The notes: generated by a model from the letters alone, not told the origin. DNA of 64,000 nt from Phycisphaera sp. (GCA_016125215.1 WGMF01000005.1:91755-155754), one strand, 5' to 3'; shown: positions 46,917 to 55,662, counted from the stretch's first letter. A program made the numbers and translations.

Positions 46917-48827
46917 ATGTGTGGCATCGTCGCGTACGTCGGGAACAAGCAGGTCGTCCCCCTCTTGCTCGAGGGCCTCAAACGCCTCGAATACCGCGGC
47001 TACGACTCGGCGGGCGTGGCGGTCATCACGTCCTCGGGTATGAAAGTCCAACGCGCGGTCGGGCGCGTGAGCGTGCTCGAATCGCAGATCGAAAAAGCCC
47101 CGGGCTTCGAGGGGTGCACCGGCATTGCCCACACCCGCTGGGCCACGCACGGCTCGCCCTCGGTCCCCAATGCCCACCCCCACTCACACAAAACATCCGA
47201 CGGCTACCTCGTCTCGCTCGTCCACAACGGCATCATCGAAAACTACGTCTCCCTGCGCAAGTGGCTCGAAGCCAAGGGGCACAAGTTCACCTCCGAGACC
47301 GACACCGAGGTGATCGCCGTGCTCATCGCCGAGTTTTACAAGGGCGACCTCGAAGCCGCGGTCAAGGCCGCGCTGCGAGAGGTCACCGGCGCCTACGCCA
47401 TCGCGGTCATCTGTGAACGCGAGCCGCACACGCTCATCTGCGCCCGCAAGGGCAGCCCGCTGATCATCGGCATCGCCGACAAGAGCTACGTCGTCGCCTC
47501 CGACGCCTCGGCCATCGTCAGCCACACCACGCAGGTCATCACGCTCGACGACTACCAGGTTGCCAAGCTCTGCGCCGGGCCCAACGACAAATACAACCCC
47601 GTTGCGGAAGCTTCCGGGGACACTTCCGGGGGCGGCGGGCCCTGGAAAGTGGACTTCAAGACCACCACCATCGACGACGTGCCCGTCACGCGCGACGTGC
47701 AGGAACTCGAGTTCGACCTGGCGCAGATCGAGTTGGGCCAGTTCGAGCACTTCATGCACAAGGAGATCATGGAGCAGCCCGAGTCGATCCGCACGTGTCT
47801 GCGCGGCCGAATCGACCTGCGCGACAACCGCGTCGTGCTCGGCGGGCTGGCCAGCTTCACCCGTGAACTCGTCCGCGCGCGTCACTTCATCCTCACCGCG
47901 CAGGGCACCGCCTTCCACGCCGGCCTCATCGGCGAGTACCTGCTCGAAGACATCGCCAAAGTCCCCGCACGCTGCCACTACGCCAGCGAGTTCAGGTACC
48001 GCAACCCCATCATCGAAGAGGGCAGCATCACGGTGGCCATCAGCCAGTCCGGCGAAACAGCCGACACGCTGGCTGCGCTCCGCGAAGCCAAGGACCGCGG
48101 GTCGCTGGCGCTGGGCGTCGTCAACGTCGTCGGCTCGTCCATCGCGCGTGAGACCGACGCCGGCGTCTACCTCCACGTCGGGCCCGAGATCGGCGTGGCC
48201 TCCACCAAAGCCTTCCTCGGGCAGGTCCTCGTCCTCACGCTCATCTCGCTCTACGTCGGACGCCGGCGATACCTCTCCGCTGAGCAACTGCACAACTATC
48301 TCGAAGAACTCGAACGCCTGCCCGACATGGTCTCGAAAGTCCTCGAACAGAGCGACGCCATCCGCACCGCGACCGAAAAATGCCTCGACCGCAACAACTG
48401 GCTCTTCCTCGGCCGCGGCTACCATTACCCCGTCGCCGTCGAGGGCGCGCTCAAGCTCAAGGAACTCTCCTACATCCACGCCGAGGGGATGCCCGCCGCC
48501 GAGATGAAGCACGGCCCGATCGCCCTGATCGATAAGGGCATGCCCGTGGTCTTCGTCGCCACGCAAGGCTCGCAGTACGACAAGGTCATCTCCAACATCG
48601 AAGAGGTCCGCGCAAGAGGTGGCCGGGTCATCGCCGTGGCCACCGAGGGCGACACGCAGATCACTCGCTATTCCGAGTCGGTCTTCTACGTCCCGCACGT
48701 GAGCGAAGCCCTGCAGCCGATGCTCACCGTGGTCCCGCTGCAACTCGTCGCCTACCACGCCGCCGTCCTGCGCGGCCACGACGTCGACAAGCCCCGCAAC
48801 CTCGCCAAGAGCGTCACCGTCGAGTGA
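46917..48827 (+). CDS. glmS: Glutamine-fructose-6-phosphate aminotransferase (isomerizing)
   Basis: GlmS (636 residues) makes glucosamine-6-phosphate from fructose-6-phosphate and glutamine, the entry to UDP-GlcNAc. The class II glutaminase has catalytic Cys2 (MCGIVAYVG), HTRWATHG, and the oxyanion-hole region HNGIIENY. Two SIS isomerase domains follow, containing ISQSGETADTLAALREAK and the C-terminal PRNLAKSVTVE. A Gly/Ser-rich insertion near residues 230-240 (GDTSGGGG) lies in the interdomain region and holds a CCCCCGGAAG-complement copy at 47623. AGGGG precedes ATG 46917. I see no glmS ribozyme upstream. The stop codon is followed at once by CCCCCGGAAGTTTTT. Confidence 0.95.
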   Translation: MCGIVAYVGNKQVVPLLLEGLKRLEYRGYDSAGVAVITSSGMKVQRAVGRVSVLESQIEKAPGFEGCTGIAHTRWATHGSPSVPNAHPHSHKTSDGYLVSLVHNGIIENYVSLRKWLEAKGHKFTSETDTEVIAVLIAEFYKGDLEAAVKAALREVTGAYAIAVICEREPHTLICARKGSPLIIGIADKSYVVASDASAIVSHTTQVITLDDYQVAKLCAGPNDKYNPVAEASGDTSGGGGPWKVDFKTTTIDDVPVTRDVQELEFDLAQIELGQFEHFMHKEIMEQPESIRTCLRGRIDLRDNRVVLGGLASFTRELVRARHFILTAQGTAFHAGLIGEYLLEDIAKVPARCHYASEFRYRNPIIEEGSITVAISQSGETADTLAALREAKDRGSLALGVVNVVGSSIARETDAGVYLHVGPEIGVASTKAFLGQVLVLTLISLYVGRRRYLSAEQLHNYLEELERLPDMVSKVLEQSDAIRTATEKCLDRNNWLFLGRGYHYPVAVEGALKLKELSYIHAEGMPAAEMKHGPIALIDKGMPVVFVATQGSQYDKVISNIEEVRARGGRVIAVATEGDTQITRYSESVFYVPHVSEALQPMLTVVPLQLVAYHAAVLRGHDVDKPRNLAKSVTVE

Positions 48828-48837
48828 CCCCCGGAAG
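48828..48837 (-). repeat. CCCCCGGAAG 10-mer abutting the glmS stop codon
   Basis: One of at least 14 copies of CCCCCGGAAG/CTTCCGGGGG in the window, and one of five that directly adjoin stop codons. The strand field uses CTTCCGGGGG as the forward form. The others at stop codons are at 12966, 43914, 54001 and 58995. Confidence 0.6.
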
Positions 48838-48926
48838 TTTTTCGACAAACCCGCGACACCCCAGGGATCATCGCCGGTCTTCTCTCTGGTGATCCCCCAA
48901 AAAATGTATACGTTGTCACTCGCGAC

Positions 48927-48953
48927 AAAAAAACGCGTGGCTTTCACCACGCG
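48927..48953 (-). terminator. Rho-independent terminator of the PEP-CTERM metalloprotease gene
   Basis: On the minus strand CGCGTGG/CCACGCG arms (48934-48940 with 48947-48953, six-base loop) are followed by seven T residues (48933-48927). It lies about 34 bases after the stop at 48987. Confidence 0.85.
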
Positions 48954-48986
48954 CTTTGATGTTGCGACAGATTGTTGGTCCCGCGT

Positions 48987-50300
48987 TCAGGCGTGTGCCT
49001 TACGGCTGCGCTTGAGCAGGGCACCCAGGCCGATCACGATCAGGCCGAGGCTCGCCGGCTCGGGGATCAGAGCGCCCGCCGAAACGTCGATCTGGTAGAA
49101 CTGCAGGTCGTTGGCGGCACCGGTGACGCGGGCGAAGTAGGTGCCGGCGCTGAGGACGTAATTGAGGATCGATTCCGAACCCCCGACGCCCGTCGCGTTG
49201 CTCAGGGCCAACTGCGAGGTGCCGTTGGTGTCGTAGAGCGCCAGCGTCAGGTCGCTGATGTTCTTGGTGTTGACGGAGGTCTGCGTGCCGCCCTGTGGAC
49301 CTTCGTTGTAGGTGATGCCCATCGGGGTGAGCACGAGGCTGACCGCGAGCTGGGTGTTGACCGTGAAGCTCAGGTAGTCGGTATCCGAATCGTCGTCGAT
49401 GCTGATGAAGTCGACGTCGGTGCGAGCGACGACGGTGTTGTCGCCGTCTTTGCCCTTCGAGAGGGTCGAGTTGGCCGCGAGCACGCCCAGCGCGGTGGCG
49501 TTGGCGGCGGTGTCGTTGCCGTTGCCCTTCTCATAGATGTCGCCGTAGAGCCGTTGGGCAGAGCGGATGTCGTCGTGCTGCGGGCCGTCGATATTGGTGT
49601 TGATGAAGGGCTCCATGAGTTGGATGGAGTTGTTGGAATCGAGGTGGTTGATGCCGATGCCGTGGCCCAGTTCGTGCATCAGGGTGTCGCGGATGTAGCG
49701 GTAGTCGTTCGTGCTGAGGGAGAACGAGTTGGAGTTGGAGGTGTCCACCACCATGTCGCCGAACTGGGGGAAGTAGTTGTAGGCGAGGGTGTTGGATCCG
49801 GACTGACCATCGATGTAGTGCCCGCCGACGCGCATGTCACCGCGGGCGGCAGAGCCGCCGTTGCTGTTGCTCATGGTGGCGCCGTCGTCGGCGGCCTGGT
49901 AGGTCATGGTGATACCCGCGACCTCGCCCCAGCGGGAGTAGGAGTCGTTCATAATGTGGAACCACGGCCTGGCTGAGAGGGCGCCACCACCACCGTTGCC
50001 GAAGAGGCCATCCATGAACGCGACAAAGTTGCTCGGATCGTTCGTCTCGCCTTTGCTCGGGTAGGCCTGGGTCAGCGTCGTGCCATCGGGCATGATGCTC
50101 CAGGTCAGGTTGATCGGGTTGCCCTGCGTGGTCCCGCCGGAGTCCGCGGTGCTGTAGGTGTTGGCTGAGTCCCAGCGACCGGCGCCATTGAGATAGAGCT
50201 GGTAGGCCTGAGCCTGGCTTGAAAAGCCCAGCAACGCGACCGACAAGGTCGCCGTGGACACAGCGATACCGGCCGTCTTGAACATACGACGCTTTGTCAT
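48987..50300 (-). CDS. Secreted metzincin metalloprotease with PEP-CTERM sorting signal
   Basis: A 437-residue exported protein. A signal peptide (TAGIAVSTATLSVALLGFSSQAQA) is followed by a matrixin-like domain with the zinc site HELGHGIGINH (H209, E210, H213, H219; G216), fitting H-E-x-x-H-x-x-G-x-x-H, and a possible Met-turn in QLMEPF. A beta-rich Asn/Asp/Thr domain follows (about 260-400). The C terminus is a textbook PEP-CTERM: IPEPASLGLIVIGLGALLKRSRK, predicted to be processed by an exosortase, which is not in this window. ATG 50300 follows GGAGAAGG. It has its own terminator. Peptide substrate unknown. Confidence 0.9.
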   Translation of the reverse strand: MTKRRMFKTAGIAVSTATLSVALLGFSSQAQAYQLYLNGAGRWDSANTYSTADSGGTTQGNPINLTWSIMPDGTTLTQAYPSKGETNDPSNFVAFMDGLFGNGGGGALSARPWFHIMNDSYSRWGEVAGITMTYQAADDGATMSNSNGGSAARGDMRVGGHYIDGQSGSNTLAYNYFPQFGDMVVDTSNSNSFSLSTNDYRYIRDTLMHELGHGIGINHLDSNNSIQLMEPFINTNIDGPQHDDIRSAQRLYGDIYEKGNGNDTAANATALGVLAANSTLSKGKDGDNTVVARTDVDFISIDDDSDTDYLSFTVNTQLAVSLVLTPMGITYNEGPQGGTQTSVNTKNISDLTLALYDTNGTSQLALSNATGVGGSESILNYVLSAGTYFARVTGAANDLQFYQIDVSAGALIPEPASLGLIVIGLGALLKRSRKAHA

Positions 50301-50697
50301 GATGCCTTCTCCAGAAAAAGCTTTAAACAAACAGGCGGGACACAACCGACGCGGAGGCGTATTTATCTGTAGCTTTTGATTATCCGGGCCAGTGACGAGT
50401 GTCGATTTATACCATAAATTTCTCAAACAGCAAGAGTTTTTTTGGCCATAAGTGAAAAAATAAGCACGACTTTTGAGCCGCCACGGCCTTTGTGCCCCCG
50501 GATTGTGGGCCGCAATTCGGGCGTACCCGATTTGGGAAAATTAATCTGGGGTGACTGGGTGGAATTTCCGCAGGGCCCCCAGCGACTGCCGGGCAGAATC
50601 CCGCGATCCGCCGACCTGCCGATGGGTCTTTCGATTGTGGGCTTCTCGGGTGTGCCCGATTTGTGGCTACCTCCCGTGCGGACTATTCTTCGCGTCC
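50301..50697. other. Divergent promoter region with duplicated TCGGG-N4-CCCGA motif
   Basis: The 397-base region separates the divergent protease and sulfatase genes. AT-rich DNA near 50400-50440 probably holds the protease promoter. Two similar blocks, each starting GATTGTGGGC (50501 and 50633) and each containing TCGGG-N4-CCCGA (50517-50530 and 50646-50659), are about 130 bases apart, as expected for paired operators. No gene is seen. Confidence 0.5.
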
Positions 50698-52047
50698 ATG
50701 AGTTCACGACCCAACCTCCTCTTCGTCTTCGGCGACCAGTGGCGGCGGCAGGCCCTGGGTTGCACAGGCGACCCGAACGTCAAAACGCCCCACATCGACC
50801 GCTTCCACTCCCAGAGCGTGGACGTGAAAAACGCCACCGCCGGCTGGCCCGTCTGCTGCCCCTGGCGTGCCAGCCTCATCACCGGCCAGTACCCCCTGAC
50901 GCACGGCATCTTCGTCAACGACCAGTCCCTGCGCAGCGAGCGCGTGAGTATCGCCGGGGCCTTCAACGCCGTCGGATATCACACCGCCTACGTCGGCAAG
51001 TGGCACATCGACGGCCGCGGCCGCAGCGCCTGCGTCCCCCCCGATCGCCGGGAGGGTTTCGGGCTCTGGCGCGCCTACGAGTGCAGCCACGACTACAACA
51101 ACTCGTATTACTGGGACGACGACTGCGTCAAACACAAGTGGGAGGGCTACGACGCCATCGCGCAGACCGATTTCGTGATCGAATACCTGCGTGACCCCGA
51201 GCGTAAGAAACAACCCTTTGCCATGTTCCTGAGCTGGGGCCCGCCCCACAACCCCTACGACACCGCGCCGGAAAAATACCGCGCGATGTACGACCCCCGG
51301 AAGCTGGTGCTGCCCGACAACGTGCCCACGGAAGTTGAGGGGCAGGCTCGCAAGGAGCTGGCCGGTTACTACGCACACTGCACCGCGCTCGACGATTGCT
51401 TTGGGCGACTGCTGGCCACGCTCGAAGAAACCGGGCAGGCGGACAACACGATCGTCGTCTTTGCCAGCGACCACGGCGACATGATCGGCTGCCAAGGGCT
51501 GTGGCGCAAACAACACCCCTACGCCCAGTCCGTCGGCGTGCCGATGTTCATCCGCTGGCCGGCGGGTCTGGGCACAAAAGCCCGCACCGTTCACACACCG
51601 ATGAACGTCGTCGATTACATGCCCACGCTCCTGGGCCTGTGCGGGGCCCCGATCCCCGACACCGTCGAGGGTGATGACCTCTCGCCGATCCTGCGCGGTG
51701 AAAAACCCGACGACCCCGGCCGCGGCGTGCTCCTGGCCTGTTACCGACCGTTCCACGAGATCCACTACACCAAAGGCTTCAAGGAATACCGCGGCCTGCG
51801 CACCGCCCGGTACACCTACGCCCGCACACTCGACGGGCCGTGGCTGCTCTTTGATGACCAGCAAGACCCCAGCCAGAAGAACAACCTCGTGAACGACCCG
51901 GCCCACGCGGCCACCTTGAAAAAGATGGATACCGCCCTGAGCGCCAAGCTCGACGAGATCGGCGACGCATTCGAGGACGGCCACGAACTGGCCAGGAAAT
52001 TCGGCATCCGCCTGAACAAAGAAGACGACGTGGTCACAGCCGACTAA
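50698..52047 (+). CDS. Sulfatase (formylglycine-dependent)
   Basis: A 449-residue family S1 sulfatase. The N terminus RPNLLFVFGDQWRRQALG contains the metal-binding Asp. The cysteine converted to formylglycine is C53 in the motif CCPWR (C-x-P-x-R), followed by ASLITGQYPLTHG. Other ligands: GKWHIDG and FASDHGDMIG. Trp where Ser is usual in the motif is uncommon. No signal peptide is seen, so it appears cytoplasmic, or the start lies elsewhere. The frame is open to 50551 but without coding character; ATG 50698 has no strong ribosome-binding site. Substrate unknown; such enzymes release sulfate from marine glycans. No anaerobic-maturase gene is adjacent. Confidence 0.88.
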   Translation: MSSRPNLLFVFGDQWRRQALGCTGDPNVKTPHIDRFHSQSVDVKNATAGWPVCCPWRASLITGQYPLTHGIFVNDQSLRSERVSIAGAFNAVGYHTAYVGKWHIDGRGRSACVPPDRREGFGLWRAYECSHDYNNSYYWDDDCVKHKWEGYDAIAQTDFVIEYLRDPERKKQPFAMFLSWGPPHNPYDTAPEKYRAMYDPRKLVLPDNVPTEVEGQARKELAGYYAHCTALDDCFGRLLATLEETGQADNTIVVFASDHGDMIGCQGLWRKQHPYAQSVGVPMFIRWPAGLGTKARTVHTPMNVVDYMPTLLGLCGAPIPDTVEGDDLSPILRGEKPDDPGRGVLLACYRPFHEIHYTKGFKEYRGLRTARYTYARTLDGPWLLFDDQQDPSQKNNLVNDPAHAATLKKMDTALSAKLDEIGDAFEDGHELARKFGIRLNKEDDVVTAD

Positions 52048-52071
52048 CGCCTAGTCCAACAGCGGACCGCC

Positions 52072-52662
52072 ATGAACCCAACCAACCCCAAGGTCGACGG
52101 CTACATCCGTAAGAACAAACGCTGGCAGAACGAACTCCTGGCCCTGCGCGTAATCGCCCTCGATGGCCCGCTGGTCGAAGAGGTCAAGTGGCGTGCCCCG
52201 TGTTACACGCACGACGGGCGCAACGTCGTGATGCTCGGCGCGTTCAAGGACGCCTGCGTGTTGTCGTTCCCAAAAGGCGCCCTGCTCAAAGACCCCCGGA
52301 AGGTCCTCGAAAAGCCCGGCGAGAACACCCAGTCCGCAAGGGTCGTGCGCTTCACGGGGGTTTCACAGATCAAAAAACTCCGGCCCACCCTCAAGGCCTA
52401 CATCCTCGAAGCGATCGAGATCGAAAACGCCGGCTTGAAAGTCGAGTTCAAAAAAAACACACCGCAAGACTATCCCGACGAACTGGTGCAAAAATTCAGG
52501 CAACACACCGCATTGAAAACCGCCTTCGAGTCCCTCACCCCCGGCAGGCGGCGCGGGTACCTGCTGCACTTTTCGTCAGCCAAACAATCCAAGACCCGAT
52601 CTTCAAGGATCGAGAAATGCTCGCCCCGCATCCACGAGGGCAGGGGCATGCTCGATGATTGA
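52072..52662 (+). CDS. YdeI/OmpD-associated family protein (DUF1801-like)
   Basis: A 196-residue soluble protein with an N-terminal DUF1801-like domain (DGPLVEEVKWRAPCYTHDGRNVVMLGAFKDACVLSF, about 30-70) and a C-terminal YdeI-type helical end (FESLTPGRRRGYLLHFSSAKQSKTRSSRIEKC). The family's biochemical role is unknown. It lies 24 bases after the sulfatase on the same strand and may be co-transcribed. It contains a CCCCCGGAAG copy (52293) encoding PRK. Confidence 0.85.
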   Translation: MNPTNPKVDGYIRKNKRWQNELLALRVIALDGPLVEEVKWRAPCYTHDGRNVVMLGAFKDACVLSFPKGALLKDPRKVLEKPGENTQSARVVRFTGVSQIKKLRPTLKAYILEAIEIENAGLKVEFKKNTPQDYPDELVQKFRQHTALKTAFESLTPGRRRGYLLHFSSAKQSKTRSSRIEKCSPRIHEGRGMLDD

Positions 52663-52774
52663 ATGGCGTCGCATGACACGCGACGCTTGCCACCCCCCGG
52701 GGTGGAGTTACAATCCTTGATATCGACCGCAATCCGTGCGGGATTTTGACCGGGTTTTGAACAAGGGGTCGGCC

Positions 52775-53278
52775 ATGATTCGAGCTTGCGCCTGCGTGGT
52801 TCTGGGATTGACCGTTTCAACACTCGGGGCCTGCGCGCCCTACGTGAACATCCCCGCACAGGGCGGCGACGTGGCGGCCAACAACCCCAACCTCGTCACC
52901 ACCGCCAACGTCATCGCCGCCGCCGTCAAGGCCGCGGCCGGCGACCAGCCCTTCAGCACCGACTACGCCATCGTCCTGCCCCAGGGCTCGACCGACTCGA
53001 CCTACGAGTTCGTCATCAAGAAAATGGGCCCCGGCTCCGGCGCGGTCTGGTACAGCCAGGGCGTCCCCGAGGGCACCCCGACCGTGAAGGTCAAACAAAT
53101 CCGCATCCGCGGCGCCGAGGCCGAGGTCGATATCGAACGGCCCAGCGAGGGCGGCACAGGCGGCGGAACCCCGACGCTCATGACCGCGTATCTCCAGTGG
53201 GAAGTCTTCACCGGTTGGCACGCCCAGCGCCTGCGCATCTGGCGCATCGGCGTCGACGCCGTCGGGTCGATCCCGTAA
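52775..53278 (+). CDS. Predicted lipoprotein (unknown)
   Basis: A 167-residue protein with a lipoprotein signal peptide (CVVLGLTVSTLGAC, lipobox L-G-A-C near residue 20). The mature part is small, beta-rich and has a Gly-rich loop (SEGGTGGGTP). No family is recognised. ATG 52775 is chosen because AAGGGG lies eight bases upstream and it directly starts the signal; the frame extends to 52736. A second exported protein follows after 38 bases, so both may act together in the envelope. Confidence 0.7.
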   Translation: MIRACACVVLGLTVSTLGACAPYVNIPAQGGDVAANNPNLVTTANVIAAAVKAAAGDQPFSTDYAIVLPQGSTDSTYEFVIKKMGPGSGAVWYSQGVPEGTPTVKVKQIRIRGAEAEVDIERPSEGGTGGGTPTLMTAYLQWEVFTGWHAQRLRIWRIGVDAVGSIP

Positions 53279-53316
53279 ACCCGCCTCGTCCGACTACTCC
53301 TATCAGGGGCATGGCC

Positions 53317-53997
53317 ATGACGTTCAACCTCTCCACCCGGCACACTTACATCCTGTTAGTTACCGCCCTTGCATTGTTCACCGCGGTGGGGCCCGCGCGG
53401 GCACAGGGCGACGCCCCCGACGCCTCTTCCCCAACGACCGAACAGGCCACCGCCCCCACGCCCGCCGCCGAGCAGCCCGCCACGCCGCCCTCGGCTGAGG
53501 ACGTGCAGAAGTCCCTCATGGGACAGGTCGAAGACAACCCCATGCTCGAACCCGAAACGGACGGCAACACCGCCCACATCGAGCCCCAGCCCACCGTCGA
53601 GATCGACCCGAAAGTCCTCGGCCCCGCGCCTCAAGTAAACGCCAATGCCGGCCCGATCAGCCCGACCACCGTCGGCAACAATCCCGCTGGAAACAACAAC
53701 TCCCCGCAGCTCCGCCGTGACGGTGAGTTTGTCATCAGTCGCCGGGGCCGGGTCATCCGCACCTCGACCGCGACACAATTGATGTTCGCCTTCGATGCCG
53801 ACGGCGAGCAGACCCCCGAACCGCCGATGATCCTCATGCCCTGCCAGATGCTTCAGAGCATGGAAGACCTCGTCGCCCAGCGCGGCGACCGTGTCGTCTT
53901 CATCCTCTCGGGCCAGGTCTACGCCTACCGCGGTGCGAACTACCTCCTGCCCACGATGATGAAGCTCGCCATCGACAAGGGCAACATCCAGAACTGA
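53317..53997 (+). CDS. Predicted exported protein (unknown)
   Basis: A 226-residue protein: signal peptide (TYILLVTALALFTAVGPARA), then about 110 residues of Pro/Ala/Thr/Glu/Asn-rich linker, and a compact C-terminal domain (about 125-226: FVISRRGRVIRTSTATQLMFAF ... MLQSMEDLVAQRGDRVVFILSGQVYAYRGANYLLP). The end domain is similar in style to planctomycete proteins of unknown function. AGGGG lies about seven bases before ATG 53317; ATG 53311 is too close. The stop is followed directly by a C-run ending in CCCCCGGAAGTTTTTC. Confidence 0.7.
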   Translation: MTFNLSTRHTYILLVTALALFTAVGPARAQGDAPDASSPTTEQATAPTPAAEQPATPPSAEDVQKSLMGQVEDNPMLEPETDGNTAHIEPQPTVEIDPKVLGPAPQVNANAGPISPTTVGNNPAGNNNSPQLRRDGEFVISRRGRVIRTSTATQLMFAFDADGEQTPEPPMILMPCQMLQSMEDLVAQRGDRVVFILSGQVYAYRGANYLLPTMMKLAIDKGNIQN

Positions 53998-54049
53998 CCC
54001 CCCCCGGAAGTTTTTCCCGGTTCACTGTGCAGCGACCACCCCCCTCTTG

Positions 54050-54100
54050 TGCAAAGCCCACGCCCTTCCTCTGCAATGCCCACACCTTCCGGGTGTGGGA
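54050..54100. repeat. Double GCCCAC hairpin repeat upstream of tRNA-Ser
   Basis: TGCAAAGCCCACGCCC, a partial unit, then TGCAATGCCCACACC with the full hairpin closing in GGTGTGGGA. It has the same composite order as the copy inside tilS (37080-37123). Confidence 0.7.
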
Positions 54101-54138
54101 TGGCTCTCTGTGGGATAGCCCTCTCCCCCCATTCAAGG

Positions 54139-55644
54139 TTACAATGTCCCCCCGGCAGGGGGCGGGCACTGCCTGTGTATAACAATCTGTAAGTGTGGTG
54201 GGGTGCCAGAGCGGTTGAATGGACCGGTCTTGAAAACCGGCGTGGCGCTCGTCGTCACCGTGGGTTCGAATCCCACCCCCACCGTTTCCGATGACGCATT
54301 ATTGTGCGTATTCCCGCGGAAAACCAACGCACTTGAGCTTGCGGCCTCCTGCGTATCGCGCTCTGTTTCTTCGCGCGATGCTGCACCCGATATGACCGAT
54401 TTCGCGCACCGGTTGCTGCGTAGGTTGCTGCGCGCTTCAACACCGTCAACCACCACGCAGTCCGTGCCCGTCGCCTTCGCTGCGATGGGCTTCACGTCGA
54501 GGTCGGGCAAGACTTCCAGCGCTGCCAACTCGTCCCCCGCCAGGCTGTGCGTGTAGCGGTCCATGGTCAGCGTGATGGTCGAGTGCCGGGCCAGGGTCTG
54601 GGCAATCTTCGGGTGGACACCCCCTTTTGCCAGGTTGGTGATGAAGGTGTGGCGCAGGGCGTGGAAATCAACCACCCGCCCAGCCTCGTCCTTGTGGGCG
54701 ATACCCGCCGCTTCACGGTCCTCACGAAACATGGCCGAGCGATTGGTGCGGCTTGCGGACATCACAAACGCCGGCGCCTTGAGCCCCTTGCCATCCAGGT
54801 GCTGGCATAGACGGCCGGCAAGCGCTTGACGCAGGGGAAGGTGGTCTTTGCGTCGACGCTTGCTGTAGGCCGCCTCAACGGTCACCGAGGGCGTCTGCGA
54901 GTCAAGGTCGAAGCTCGATCGCGTCAGGCTGGCCAACTCCCCGACCTGAAGCCCCGTTTCCACGGCCAGACGGTACAGCAGGGCCCGCTCAGCGCCAGCC
55001 ATGCCATAACGATCAGGTCCGGTGGCCGTCGCGTTAAGGAGGCCCAGAAGCTCCTGCTCTGATAGTGCTCGCCGATCATGCCGACGATCCGTGCGGACGT
55101 TGAGGCCCTTGAGGTGGGCAAGCGGATTGTCGGGCGCTCGACGGTCTTTCACCATCCACCGCCCGAACTGCTTGACCGCCTGAAGGTAGAAGTTGAATGT
55201 CTGAGCACTGATGCCCGGCCTGGTTTCAGAAACAAGTCGGCGTAATTTGTGCAGGTACTCCATTGTCCTGCTGGCCGTGATGTCGCCCCAGGCCTTGAAC
55301 TCACACCCGTTAATCACCCTGCGGAGCCGTCCACACACAAGGTCGACTTGGCGTGTGGTGACGCCGTTTGCACGGAGGGCAATCTCAAAGTCCGTGAGGT
55401 GCATCTCGATCGGTAGCTTGGCGTGCTGTGCGAGCGATTCGATACGGATGTCAATGACACCCTCTTTACGCAGAGCAGCCTCGCTAACCTGCTTGGTCAG
55501 GATACGCTGGGCGGCAGCGCGATCGGTGGTTTGGGTTGATCGGGTGACCCGCGTCCCCGTGTGGTCGTAAAACGACGCGATGTAGCAGCCGTTAGTTGAC
55601 CGCTTGTAAAGTGAACCTGTAGAGTTGCCTCGTTTTCTGGGCAT
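54139..55644 (-). CDS. Tyrosine integrase of the island, with C terminus replaced at attL
   Basis: A 501-residue tyrosine recombinase. An N-terminal SAM-like DNA-binding domain spans about 60-185 and the catalytic domain about 200-375. Catalytic residues: K262, H328 and R331 (HALRHTF), H354 (ARHSTI), Y364 (DRYTH). At the first catalytic Arg position the sequence is ETGLQVGEL, with Gln233 (CAG codon at 54946-54948) where T-G-L-R is expected. The last ~55 residues (VGVGFEPTVTTSATPVFKTG ...) are the antisense of tRNA-Ser, then chromosomal DNA to 54139. The frame therefore runs through attL. AAGGAG precedes ATG 55644. It is the integrase of the 54225-63396 island but may be inactive. Confidence 0.9.
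   Translation of the reverse strand: MPRKRGNSTGSLYKRSTNGCYIASFYDHTGTRVTRSTQTTDRAAAQRILTKQVSEAALRKEGVIDIRIESLAQHAKLPIEMHLTDFEIALRANGVTTRQVDLVCGRLRRVINGCEFKAWGDITASRTMEYLHKLRRLVSETRPGISAQTFNFYLQAVKQFGRWMVKDRRAPDNPLAHLKGLNVRTDRRHDRRALSEQELLGLLNATATGPDRYGMAGAERALLYRLAVETGLQVGELASLTRSSFDLDSQTPSVTVEAAYSKRRRKDHLPLRQALAGRLCQHLDGKGLKAPAFVMSASRTNRSAMFREDREAAGIAHKDEAGRVVDFHALRHTFITNLAKGGVHPKIAQTLARHSTITLTMDRYTHSLAGDELAALEVLPDLDVKPIAAKATGTDCVVVDGVEARSNLRSNRCAKSVISGAASREETERDTQEAASSSALVFRGNTHNNASSETVGVGFEPTVTTSATPVFKTGPFNRSGTPPHLQIVIHRQCPPPAGGTL
54197..54284 (+). tRNA. tRNA-Ser (anticodon TGA)
   Basis: An 88-nt cloverleaf with a long variable arm, as in serine tRNAs. The acceptor stem GGTGGGG/CCCCACC (54197-54203 with 54277-54283) pairs fully, and the discriminator is G84. 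The anticodon stem is CCGGT/ACCGG with loop CTTGAAA and anticodon TGA at 54231-54233. The T arm is GTGGG-TTCGAAT-CCCAC. CCA is not encoded. It is the integration site of the island: its 3' half serves as attL, and an island integrase overlaps it on the opposite strand. Confidence 0.96.
54225..54273. other. attL (3' part of tRNA-Ser)
   Basis: The segment from the anticodon stem through the T-loop is repeated at 63348-63396 with five or six mismatches, including a perfect run of 18 bases (CGGTCTTGAAAACCGGCG) and another of 13. The copy here keeps the tRNA intact, as expected for the integrase-proximal end. Confidence 0.85.
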
Positions 55645-55662
55645 CGAAATCTCCTTGCTGCA

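Noticed and set aside
48861..48896. Rho-independent terminator for glmS (GGGATCA/TGATCCC)
   Set aside because: A seven-bp stem with a long loop and no T-run on the plus strand; too weak to list.
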